DNA from: Yponomeuta sedellus
Lineage: Eukaryota > Arthropoda > Insecta > Lepidoptera > Yponomeutidae
Direction: 5' to 3'
Length of the DNA: 64,000 nucleotides
NCBI GenBank assembly: GCA_934045075.1
Contig: OW203736.1
Span: 1,656,591-1,720,590, forward strand
A program made the position numbers and the translations under genes. The notes beneath the pieces are model-generated. The model made no database searches and was not told where the DNA came from. It saw only the letters and a list, made by a program, of their open reading frames with translations. Every line of letters starts with the position of its first letter. Position 1 is the stretch's first letter. This document shows positions 11,269 to 21,188 of this stretch, piece after piece.

Positions 11269-13239
11269 CTGTGAGACATGTCGCTAAAAAAATAAAGAAG
11301 GACTTGAAGAAGCCATCGTTTGAATTCAAAATTGGAAAGTTTCTGTACTCTGCCTTAGTGGAATCAACTGAATTCGAACCAACTGCTCAGCCACAGTCTC
11401 CACTTGATTATTTTAACCTCTTCTTTTCCGATGATATATTTGATCTCATTGTAGAACAGACCAACTTGTATTCCGTACAGAAAGATGTTTCCAAATGCAT
11501 CAATGTCACTAAGGATGATATCAAGGACTTCATAGCTATTACGTTGATAATGGGAGTGGTCAAATTGCCATCTTACAGAGACTATTGGAGTCATTCACTG
11601 CGTTGTCCAATTGTTGCTGATATCATGCCATTGAAGAAGTATGAGAAGATAAGAAAATATTTGCACTTTGCTGACAATTGTAAAATGGACGACGATCGCT
11701 ACTATAAAGTGCGGCCTATTATTGAGAAAGTGAGGCAAAATTGTTTGAAGCTTAAAGAAGAACGAAAATACAGTATAGATGAGATGATGGTACCATACAA
11801 AGGTACAAGAGCAGGAAGCCGCCGTCAGTATTTACCTAAGAAGCCCAAAAAATGGGGTCTAAAAATATTTGTTCGAGCAGGAATTTCTGGCTTGGTGTAT
11901 GATTTCGTTTTGTATGGTGGACCGGATACTTTTAGAAACCACACATTCACAGAATATGAGAAAAGCTTGGGTCTGGGAGCCATGGTTGTGTTATCTCTCT
12001 GTAAAACAATCCGAAAGAAGCCCTCTGTTGTCTATTTCGACAATTTCTTTACTTCTTTGGAGCTGATAGAGCATTTACGTAACGAACATGGTATTTTCAG
12101 TCTGGGTACTATAAAAGCTAATCGTCTGAGAGGCACCCAAAAAAAGCTGCCTTGTGACAAAGCTCTAGCCAAAAAGGGTCGGGGTGCCAGTTACCAAGTG
12201 GTGGATAACAAAAACAAGATTGCTATAGTAAAGTGGCATGACAACAAGTCAGTGACTCTGGCGAGCTCATGTGTAGATTCGCACCCTATGGAGAAAATCA
12301 AACGTTACTCCAAGGACACAAAGACTAGAGTGGACGTGAATTGTCCACAAATTGTAAAACAATACAACACTCATATGGGTGGTGTAGATTTGGCGGATAT
12401 GCTTGTTGCGTTATACCGAACCAATTTCAAGACCAAAAGGTGGTATATGAGCTTATTCTCGCAAAGCCTTGACATATGCATCAATAATGCGTGGTTGTTG
12501 CATAGAAGGGAGTGTCCGGACGATAAAAACCGCATGTCTTTGAAGAAATTTCGTGTGACTGTATTTTCCGAACTCCTGAACAAAGACCGAGTCAGACAAA
12601 ATAATACCGCAAAGGTGACGAAAGAAAATAAACTTCCACAAAAAACCATCAAGACACCAGTTGCTGCCAGACCACCAGATTCAGTCAGGTTTGACAATAA
12701 AGGTCATCTACCTGTGTTCGTGCCCTATGGCAGATGTAAACATTGTAAAAATGGTTACACCAATATCCAATGCACAAAATGCGACCTTCGTTTATGCTTA
12801 GTTACTAAGAGGAACTGTTTTTATAACTACCATGTTGCCAAATAAAGTCCTATTTTTATATTATCCTAAGTATTTTGTGTTTTACTCATTTAAAGGTTCC
12901 TATGCGATAGGGGGCAATGTTGAAAATACGCAACATTTTATCTGTAGATAAAATCTTTACACGATTCGCAATGTTGAGTATTTTCAACACTACATGTACA
13001 TATATTACATGTATATGTTTTTTTTTTCAGTATTTTTTAGGGTTCCCCAAAACCATATTAAAGCTCATGAAAATAAATAAAATTGAGAAAATCACATTTT
13101 CCTACGTTGCGAACTAAAGGGTTAACAGAGTTCTTGCAAGCCCAATTGAGCCATCTGTTCCAAGCTACTCTATATGTCCGCCATGTAGAGTCTCTCCATG
13201 CTGATTGCAAAAGCTTAACCTGACCTTCGTTCCAGTCAT

Positions 13240-15266
13240 CTAAGTTCTTCGACCACCCCCACACTTCCATACTTCTAGTATCATTCCTTGGGTGTTCGGG
13301 GGTGATTGCCCAGTTACTGTGTCCACTAAGCATTGACTGAGGTTGAGGATTGTGAACGGGGCGGCTAGTGCTCTTGACTTCAGGTCTGCTCGCCAGAACA
13401 CGCGATCCCATCTGGGGACAACTAGGAGATACGTTCCCCTCGACGTGTTGAGATGGGTTAGTACTTTGGGGATCAAGTAGGGCGGAGGGAATATCCATGC
13501 CATCTGGTAGTCCCATGTCTGAGAAAATGCATCGTGAAACGCTGCCAGTGTGTCGGTCAAGTCCAGTGTCGCATATTTCGTCACTACGTGTGCGTTGCTC
13601 GACGCAAAAAGGTCTATTTCCGGAACTCCGAACTTTCTGAAGACTTGCTGCACACCGCTCGGCAAGAGGTGCCATTCCGGTGGCGAGCGGTGGCGTGATA
13701 AGTGATCTGCATGACTGTTGTATTTGCCAGGAAGGTGATAAACTTTCAGATCTATCTGGTATTGATTCAGTAAATGAAAAATGTCTATTGTCAGGTCCAT
13801 TAGCGACGTCGTCCTCGTGCCTCCCTCGTTCCTTAGGTACGCTACGACCGTGCGGTTGTCGCATTGAATTAGTACGGTGGACTGACTTAGATACTGACCG
13901 TGCGTCTGTAATACTTTCAAAACCGCTAGCATCTCCTTCACGTTTCTGTGTGCCTTCTTCTCCAAATCGGTCCACGTTCCTGTTAAGGGGTAATTGTCTA
14001 GTTGCGCACCCCAGGCTAGATCGGATGCGTCCGTCGTCAGATAGTGTGATGGAGGCGCAAGATGGATCGGAGAAGACATATTGCAATTTTGAAGCCACCA
14101 CTTCAACTCTTGTACCGCTGCATCTGGTAGAACATTTAGTACTGACCGGTTTTTTATTATATTGTTTAGGAGTTGCAGAAGCGCTCGAAAGTGGAGTCTG
14201 CCTTTGGGCACTACGAAGCTCGCGAAACTCAGATGTCCCACCAGACTTTGGAGCTCCTTCAAGGTAGTCTTTCTCCTTTTCAGCATTGCAGAGACTTTCA
14301 CCATCAATCGCAAGATTTTGTCCTGGGGCAAGTATTTCTCGTTGGACCAGGGGTTCCATTGAATTCCCAAAAAAGTAAGAACTCTCTGAGGTTAAATCAA
14401 GGATTTTTCGAAATTTACTTGCCACCCCAGAAACTGCAGTCGGTCTACCAGTAATTTCACATGAAGTTCCAGAGTTGTTTTGTTTTGATGGGCTATGAGG
14501 AAGTCGTCCAAGTAGACTGCTATGCGGACCCTTTGGTCCCTCAGAGTTTTGGCGATCCAGTTTGTGAGTGATGCGAACACCTTCGGCGCTGAGCTGAGCC
14601 CGAAAGGCAAACATGTCATCTGAAGCAGTTTCTCTTTGTACACCAGCCGCAGAAACCTCCTGTGCGAGTGGGCAACCGGAAGGTGGAAATAAACCTGCGA
14701 GAGGTCGACTTTGCATAACCAATCCTCCGGCTGTAAAAAATCGGGAACACGATAATGGTTTATCAGCCTGAACCGGCCTGTGAATATGTAGTTGTTCAGA
14801 GCTTTCAAGTTGAAGATGGGACGGTACTGGCCGTCGCCTTTGGGCACAAGGAACATGGGTGACAAGAAACTTGGAGAAGGGCGGGCCTCTTCTACCGCAC
14901 CTTGATTTATCATCTGAGTTATGGTTGCAGACATGTGTTCGTTTTTCGGGGTGCTGTAAGTCGTTTTCTTCAAGTTTGGCACGGCCAGAGGTGGCTTCTG
15001 AAGAAAGGGTAAGCGATAACCTCTTATTAACTTCAGTAATTGGTTTGGGGCCCCCAACTGTTTCCACTGCTCTTGATACCTTGATAACTGTCCCGCTCTG
15101 AACTTCTGAGAGTCAATATTTACGCCTTTTATTATTGGGGATGTAGGTTGCGGAGGGTGCTGGACGCTTGTGTGCTCTGCTCTTCCGCTCTTGAGGTCTG
15201 CCACCTTGACCACCTCCTTGAGGACGAAATGTATCCCTTGGTGAGTAACCCGTGCGACGGTCCACA
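13240..15266 (-). pseudogene. DIRS reverse transcriptase, RNase H and methyltransferase-like domain
   Basis: Reading leftward, the RT palm includes [28 protein letters not shown] and the active-site block [14 protein letters not shown] at 14394-14392 interrupts the frame just after the RT core. It continues with RNase H ([31 protein letters not shown] and [10 protein letters not shown] for the acidic residues). After this come PEIDLFASS and [12 protein letters not shown], which match the Dam-like methyltransferase segment that DIRS elements carry. The RT frame overlaps the gag C-terminus upstream and the recombinase downstream. Only the one nonsense codon was seen in this part. Confidence 0.88.
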
Positions 15267-15423
15267 TTAGAGCGAGGCCCCGTTAGAGCGTTGCGCTGCG
15301 TTGCGTCGCGTCGTCGTAACGGAACAGCGGATTGTATGCCACACCTGCGTTGCGACGACGCACGATGTCGCAGCGCAAGAGCGTCGCAGCAACACTGGCT
15401 GCGTCTCAGTTCAGCCTTCGCAA

Positions 15424-17998
15424 TGGACAGATACAAACGTGTTCTTTTGTTGCTTTTATTACGCCACCGCCGAAATAAACGTAGAAACCATAGAAGATTC
15501 TGGATATCTCCTTTGATAGCGTTAAGAAATAGTGATGGTCAGTTTTTTATGCAGGAATATAGAGAGTTGTTGTTAGATGAAAAGAAGTTTTTCAATTTTT
15601 TTAGGATGAGTGAGGCCAGCTTTAATAAGTTGGTTAAGATCTTAGAACCACATTTAAAGAAGCAGTATACCAAATTCAGGAACCCTTTAGAACCAATTGA
15701 AATGATTGGTATTACATTGAGGTAAGAAATTTCAAATATAATAATAATGTTCATCAGTTATTCGTTTATTATCTTTAAAATAAGTTTAATTTAAGCATTA
15801 TTACTAGACAACAAAGCAAAGTTATATTCTTCTTCTTGACTATCATCAGTAAAATTATTAACTGTAGTGTTGGCTGAGAAGGGATCGACGAATTCATCTG
15901 TTCGATACCCCGATGGTGACGGTGACTGGGTATGTTGTGTAGTGTGATATCCATACTGTTGTCCAGTTTGATACCCGCGTGACTGCAATGGTGTTGCTTG
16001 ATACTGTTGCCTAGTTTGATATCCGCGTGACTGCAGTGGTGTTAAGTGTGTACAGACGACGTGATTGCATATTAATAACTATATGATACCTTATATAACT
16101 GACAAAAACTTAACTGCAAGTTTGCTAAAGGTCATTCGAATGGTAGCGTGGTGTTCGGGTCATCTATCTCCCTCCAAAATGGTTGAGACTGATGATGGCT
16201 GAGCACTGCGTTATGCTCGTGAACGAGTGCTGTTCGTGTGTCTGGCCGCAGCACTTATGTTTTCCCCTATTATTGTGAGACATTTGACTAATGCTTTGGC
16301 ATTTAGGGTTGTTAATGGCAATCATGAAATCTTATTAGGTTTACATATGGCAACTGATGTATTTGGTTTTAAGATGATTTGAGAAAAGATGGTCAGAGTG
16401 GAGTTTTTTTTCCGCTGCCTTTTTCTCCACTACAATACGGCCCGAAGGCGGCGGCTTACACTTTACATTGTACATTGACATTCAGCAAATAGAATGTAAA
16501 TTCTTTACGTTGAAATAAAATTATTTGAATTTGAATTTTGAATTGAGTCTGTTCCCCGAACCGCATTTCGGTAATGATATTTATAACTTTGCTTTGGAAT
16601 GTAAAAATCTGTAATTCCGTAAAGCCTTCCAAAGAAGGCAAAATTCCTTTGAAAAATGATAAGTGGCGGTTTTCTTTCTCATGCAACGCTTCTAATGCTT
16701 GCGCCTCGAAATCATCTATTGCTTGGTTTGATCTCTTGCGGCTTGCAGGCACGTAGCGAGAAGGTCCTGGGGGTAACGAGGACATTTCTTTTGCATGAGA
16801 TGAAGAAGATGATGTTGTGTTTTTGTCTCGTTCCGTTTCTTCAGGCACGTTTTCAAGGCTACTGTCAGTTTTATTTTGGGCAATTTTCAACAAAAATTGC
16901 AACTGATTGTAATAATGATATTTTTTAAATGGTTTTGCCCCTGATCCAGACGAACTGTTTTCTTTTAATTTTTTTAAATATCGAAAAAAGTTGTACTTCA
17001 CGCTTCTCCATTTTTTCACAACCTCGTTACCTGCAAAGAAAAAAAAGAATATTAATTTATGTTTGCAGATCTAAATGAGCCACCCTATTTATTTTTTGTG
17101 TTTCTATTTCAGGTACTTGGGCAGTGGAAATTCGATAAACGACTTGCATTTCAAATTTAAACGTGGAAGATCAACAATTTCTAGAACTATTTCGTCAGTT
17201 TGTCAAGCTGTGTGGAAATATCTTCGACTACAGTACATAGAAGAGATTACAGTAGAATAACTACAAAATATTGCATAAGATTTTGATCTAAAAGCCAACT
17301 TTCCTCATTGCTTCGGGGCAATTGATGGGAAACATATACGTTTGATAAAACCGGACAAAAGTGGCTCTCTGTTTTATAATTACAAAAATTATTTTTCAAT
17401 TGTTTTGCTGGCGGTAATTGACTCAAATTATAAGTTTGTTTTTGTCGACGTGGGAGCAAATGGAAAGGAAAGTGATTCTACTATTTTTAGAAATTCGACG
17501 CTTTACAAGATTTTAATGAGAAATGAATTACCATTGCCTGTTTCTCAACCACTTAGAAATGATCATAATAACGAGCCACCAATCCCATACGTACTCGTCG
17601 GTGATGAAGCTTTTGGTTTAAGTAAGCATGTTATGCGCCCATACGGCGGACAAAATCTCAACGTGAAACAAAGGATTTATAATTATCGGCTTAGCAGAGC
17701 TCGTAGATACGTGGAATGTGCATTTCGGATCATGGCAAATAAATGGCGCATTTTACATAGGCCAATTGATACAGCATATGATTTAACTATTAATATCGTG
17801 AAAGCATGTGTTTTACACAATTTTGTTACACAACATGATGATTTACGACAGCAAGACAAAATGGCAATAAGTACGTTTCCACAATTGAGACCCCACGTCA
17901 ATGAAGAATCATTAGCCGTAAATTTTATCAGAGATCAATTTGCTAATTACTTCATGAGTCCGGAAGGGGCTTTACCATGGCAGTTGAAAAAGATATAA
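15424..17998 (+). pseudogene. Harbinger-1 transposase (DDE_Tnp_4 type)
   Basis: Exon 1 (ATG 15424 to about 15723) holds the N-terminal helical part (RMSEASFNKLVKILEPHL). Exon 2 starts after TTTCAG at about 17113 (YLGSGNSINDLHFKFKRG) and runs to 17998. The catalytic residues are the D in FGAIDGKHIRLI, the D in VDVGANGKESDSTIF and the E in RRYVECAFRIM. GDEAFGLSKHVMRPY and NYRLSRARR are diagnostic blocks. Two in-frame TAA codons (about 17258 and 17276) lie just before the first catalytic D, so the copy is dead. MADF exon 2 lies in its intron on the other strand. Confidence 0.88.
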
Positions 17999-18237
17999 AT
18001 TAACTTATAAAAGTTGTAAAATAACTTATTACTCATAATAAATAACAACTAACCAATCTTGTTTTTTTTTTGGTCCTCAAATTCCTCGTAGTCTTGAAAA
18101 ATTGTTTTATATATAGCTGCCCATTCATTCGCTTTACGAAACTTATCACTATAATGTTCGTGAGATTTATCCCATATAATGGGTCTTTCTTCAACCAAGG
18201 ATATTAGAAAGTCAATATCAATCTCCTTCTCACTCAT
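15791..18237 (-). pseudogene. Harbinger-1 MADF DNA-binding protein
   Basis: Exon 1 (18237-18054) encodes the first half of a MADF domain (DIDFLISLVEERPIIWDKSH). The donor is GTTAGT. Exon 2 starts at 17030 after CTTTGCAG and completes the domain (VVKKWRSVKYNFFRYLKKLK). A serine-rich middle and a helical segment (FEAQALEALHEKENRHLSFF) follow. Near 16545 the frame is interrupted by a retroposed fragment. It appears to resume at about 16040 with glutamine/tyrosine-rich repeats (SRGYQTRQQY) and to end at 15791. MADF proteins partner Harbinger transposases in DNA binding and nuclear entry. Exon 1 lies downstream of transposase exon 2, and exon 2 lies inside the transposase intron. Confidence 0.78.
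16045..16545 (+). mobile_element. 5'-truncated non-LTR retrotransposon tail
   Basis: This segment interrupts MADF exon 2. Its right end is a low-complexity tail, AATAAAATTATTTGAATTTG with further TTTGAA units, preceded by CCCGAAGGCGGCGGC and an AATAAA signal. This looks like the 3' end of a LINE inserted on the plus strand. No coding sequence remains and no target duplication was resolved. Boundaries are good to about 10 bp. Confidence 0.6.
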
Positions 18238-18778
18238 GATGTTAAAAAATGTTCGTTCGTTACGCTCGTCTAGCTTCCTCCTCTAGCAATGGATCATAGA
18301 ACACTGTCCGTCGGCCGCAGCGCAGAGGTGCCGCGTCGACGCAGCGCATCACCCTCCCGCCCGCTTCGTCTCTTGTCCGTCGATCCGTTAAAACATCGCG
18401 TGCGACGACGCAACGGTATAATGGAGCATGTCATAAAAAATATATGGAAAACGACGCAGCGTCGTCGCTGCGACGACGCAACGCAGCGCATCGCACTAAT
18501 GGGGCCTCGCCCTTATAGCGCTGTCCCTGCGAGGGATAGCTTTGTTTCAAACCCTGCGGGGGTTGATATCGAGTGCGCGCTGGCGCATTGTGCATAAAGC
18601 CCTGCGCGGGCATGCGACTGTTTGCCATCCCCTGCGCGGGGAGGTGTACTATGTTGCTTGTCCCAGCTTGCGAAGCTGGAAAGTTGCCTGATTTGATTCG
18701 AGGCACAAATGTCTTCCGAACCCCTCCACTTTTCTCCAAAGCTGCAGTAAAGAGGTCTGGGTCGAATAAGTACTGGCA

Positions 18779-19120
18779 GTTCGGTGGGATCTTCCGTAGA
18801 GCAGCCTTCACCACAGGATCACGGGTTTGGTTGATAATTCCATCTCTTCTCATTTCTATTACCTCTGCCCTGTGGCCGCATATAAACTGTAGTAAATCTG
18901 AAGAAACTTTAAAGTAATCTCCCGATGAAAAGGTCTCTTTGATCTTACAGTTCGGTGGGATCTTCCGTAGAGCAGCCTTCACCACAGGATCACGAGTTTG
19001 GTTGATAATTCCATCTCTTCTCATTTCTATTACCTCTGCCCTGTGGCCGCATATCAACTGTAGTAAATCTGAAGAAACTTTAAAGTAATCTCCCGATGAA
19101 AAGGTCTCTTTGATCTTACA
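18779..19120. repeat. 171-bp tandem duplication inside DIRS gag
   Basis: Two adjacent near-identical copies of 171 bp (57 codons) each encode KIKETFSSGDYFKVSSDLLQ to ALRKIPPN. They differ by only a few bases (for example LLQL/LLQF), so the duplication is recent and keeps the frame. Confidence 0.9.
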
Positions 19121-19870
19121 CTGCAGGGCCTCTCTGGATAATTCTTCGCCTGTATCAGCAAAACGAGCCAAATCACGCAGACAGTCTTTTAATGCTTCAT
19201 TCTGTTTGAGCACGCAGGCCGTGAGTGCAGCATAAGCCTTGTCGTCGTGACCAAGATGGTGCAGCATGTCATAGCCTTTCACTTCCTCATTTATTTCCAG
19301 CTCGACGAAGCCAGGTGTATTGTTGTATGACTTTTGGACCTCTGCATACCTCACTTCAGACCACTCCTTCTTTCCAAAGTGTTGGATTTCTATGAGCTGT
19401 TTAAGTAGACTATCGCTTGTCTTTGGGACTGCGGGTTCCTTTAACTTGGTGCCCAATTCAAACCCGAGCTCAGGAGAAGCTACCTCTCTGTACAGAGAAT
19501 GGTCCACATCTATACTCACAGTGTCCTCTTCGGTATACTGTGGCTGCACACTTGCGAGCTCACCATTGCGAGCCACCTCGCGCTGTAGATCTTTAATCTG
19601 TCTAGCCAGCTTGGCGAGTTGTTGCTTATCTTGCCCTTTTTTAACATGGTGTCGGCGGCGATGGCGGCGACGGCCATGGCGCCTTTTGGTTGGTGAAGAG
19701 CCGGAAGATGAAGAACTTGAACTCGAACTAGAGCTGGTAGTCGATGGACTTCGTCGAGACGTTGCCACACGTTTTCTTGGCCGGTTGGATTTGGTCGCCT
19801 CACCCTCCGAGATCACCACCGTATGGCCGGTGTCAGGGACTTGCCCTTCGATTTGCCCAACAGTGTCCAT

Positions 19871-20359
19871 GCTAAAGGATAAGTTATTAGACGAATAGCA
19901 AATAAAAATTATAAACTATATCTTCACGTTAGTTCGTGTCTGAATGCAACTTAATTTCCTTAAAAAAGTGACTTAGTAGGCAGGTGATGAGTTAAAAGGA
20001 AAATCACCGCTTGATTCAAGTGCAAGTAAGTACCTACTTTCAATTTCTGGGCTACACGGAACCCTGCCGCTTATAATCTCAACACACCAAAAACCATGAA
20101 GTCACGATGATGAGGATAGTACGTGTGCATAAAGTACCTACCACACGTATTATAATTTAATGGAACTAGTGAGAAGAAAATAGTTGCAGAGGTTCCATTC
20201 ACGAGTCCCATGGAACTACCGAGAAGAAAAGTTCTCACCTGTTCCATCATGGAACTAACCAATGGAACTAGTGGGAACAAACGACTATTTGGTCGTTTTT
20301 TCGTCGGTTGGTGCAAAAATATTTTTTTTTGTGTTGTTTTGTTACATTTTTTATGAAAA
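19871..20359. other. DIRS leader and piggyBac-2 left end
   Basis: No gene is seen. The first part is probably the DIRS 5' region. A TTAA at 20157-20160 is followed by TGGAACTAGTGAGAAG and several inverted GGAACTA.../TTCCAT copies (for example TTCCATCATGGAA near 20245), leading into the piggyBac-2 transposase at 20360. It is the best candidate for the left end of piggyBac-2. The matching right end was not found. Confidence 0.5.
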
Positions 20360-21188
20360 ATGAGTGGCAGACGGCAATATACCGATGAAGAGTTGAGAAG
20401 AATGTTGGAGGAAAGTGACTACGAAGAAGAAGAAGAAGATTCGTCATTGGAAAGTGAGTCGAATTACTTTGATGATGACGATAGTGTGGCAGACCCCGAT
20501 TTTATGCCAAGTGATACCGACATAGGATTAGAGCACCAGGTAAACTTGGATGACAGTCTTGTTCAGGATCTGCCATCTGTTCAACCATTACGATCACATT
20601 CTGATGATGAAGTTATTGAAAATACAGCGACACTTCGTAATTCTTTTGATGACAACTCTGTTGAAGTTCCCCTGCAATCTTTACGAGGCAATCGATCAAA
20701 TACAGCTTCTGGTTCAACACCTACTCCAAGTACTTTTCGAGCAAGAGCTCCTCCAAGTACTTCTCGTGTAAGAGCTCCTCCAAGTACTAAACTTAGGCCG
20801 GGACTCCACCAAAGCGGAGACGAGACGAGCGGAGAGGAGATGTTTTTTAAACAACCAATAGAATTTAGTTATTGACACGTCTCCTCTCCGCTCAGCTTCA
20901 GTGGAGATCGCTGTGCGGAGATGTGTAATATTTGTATGTCGCGATGGAAGCGGAGATGTGAGCTGTGCGCGGACGACGCGCAGTGGAGACGAGAGATGTG
21001 AGCGGCGTGCAGTGAGCGATGTCACCTTCCCCCCTCTCGCCCGCTAGCAACCCGCAGTACCCCGCGCGCGCGCTGGCCGGCCGGCCATCTTGCTAGTACC
21101 GTGCACGCGAGCACACGCTTTTATCGTGAATAATTTGTGCAGTTTGTATTTTTCAACGTAAACAATTAGTTAATTTAAATAAAACGTA

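Larger units (their letters stand above)
9553..12845 (+). pseudogene. piggyBac-1 transposase, interrupted by a solo LTR
   Basis: The frame begins at about 9553 (ATG after a CTTGCTGCAG that could be an acceptor) with an acidic, serine-rich N-terminus (DEGDSSDDEVV). It is cut at 9993 by a solo LTR and resumes in the same frame after the CTGTG duplication at 11269-11273. The catalytic domain has the three aspartates of the family in YSIDEMMVPYKG, VVYFDNFFTS and MGGVDLADML. A C-terminal cysteine-rich finger (CKHCKNGYTNIQCTKCDLRL) follows. No other lesion was seen, so before the LTR arrived it was probably functional. It is about 670 residues without the LTR. Confidence 0.9.
8961..13121 (+). mobile_element. 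piggyBac-1, inserted in the DIRS recombinase
   Basis: The ends are CCCTTTAATTCGCGAC (8961) and, on the other strand, CCCTTTAGTTCGCAAC ending at 13121. TTAA abuts the right end (13122-13125). On the left, AGGA abuts the end and TTAA lies four bases further out (8953-8956), so the left junction has changed or holds a few extra bases. Subterminal palindromes of the GTTGAGTATTTTCAAC type occur near both ends. It encodes a full piggyBac transposase that is interrupted only by a solo LTR. Confidence 0.9.
8128..13270 (-). pseudogene. DIRS tyrosine recombinase, split by piggyBac-1
   Basis: The N-terminal core-binding part (GQVKLLQSAWRDSTWRTYR, about 13230-13170) overlaps the end of the RT frame and stops at the TTAA of piggyBac-1 (13122-13125). 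The frame resumes left of the transposon near 8952 (STLARSLADLCLIEKLSYN) and runs to a frameshift near 8660. The catalytic domain (to 8128) keeps the first arginine in SGRRIHDLTLL, the second in SIRSAVASK and the tyrosine in NTFARYY. The enzyme would integrate the circular retrotransposon DNA. It is inactivated by the insertion and the shift. Confidence 0.85.
15270..18512 (+). mobile_element. Harbinger-1 (PIF/Harbinger), inserted in DIRS gag
   Basis: The inverted ends are GAGCGAGGCCCC (left) and GGGCGAGGCCCC (right, other strand), continuing into TGCGCTGCGTTGCGTCG on both sides. The TSD is TTA (15267-15269 and 18513-18515), the 3-bp duplication typical of the superfamily. It encodes a DDE transposase on the plus strand and a MADF protein on the minus strand. 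The DIRS gag frame continues in phase across the element once it and one TTA are ignored, which fixes the boundaries to the base. Confidence 0.93.
8128..19870 (-). mobile_element. DIRS-type retrotransposon, coding span with two nested insertions
   Basis: Read leftward, the order is gag (19870-18516 and 15266-15113), reverse transcriptase/RNase H/methyltransferase-like ORF (15266-13240) and tyrosine recombinase (about 13270-13126 and 8952-8128), the order typical of DIRS elements. Removing Harbinger-1 and piggyBac-1 leaves overlapping frames in that order. The outer terminal repeats were not resolved; they may lie in 19871-20156 and 8075-8127. The copy is inactive because of a nonsense codon in RT, a frameshift in the recombinase and the two insertions. 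Confidence 0.85.
15113..19870 (-). pseudogene. DIRS gag-like ORF1, split by Harbinger-1
   Basis: The frame starts at 19870. It has a serine run with basic residues (KRRHGRRRHRRRHHVKKG), a coiled-coil-like segment (QLAKLARQIKDLQREVARN) and a helical core ending near ALRKIPPNCQYLFDPDLF. The basic, glutamine-rich tail is cut at 18513 by Harbinger-1. It resumes at 15266 ([19 protein letters not shown]) and ends at 15113 with NNKRRKY. A 171-bp internal tandem duplication (18779-19120) keeps the frame. The protein would package the retrotransposon RNA. Apart from the duplication and the insertion the frame is open. Confidence 0.85.

Noticed and set aside
13680..14454. Plus-strand frames of 60-195 residues
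   Set aside because: Shadows of the DIRS RT/RNase H gene on the opposite strand.
13058..15067. 669-residue minus-strand frame
   Set aside because: Most of it is the neighbouring frame of the DIRS reverse transcriptase. Only its last part (after about 13270) is real, as the recombinase N-terminus.
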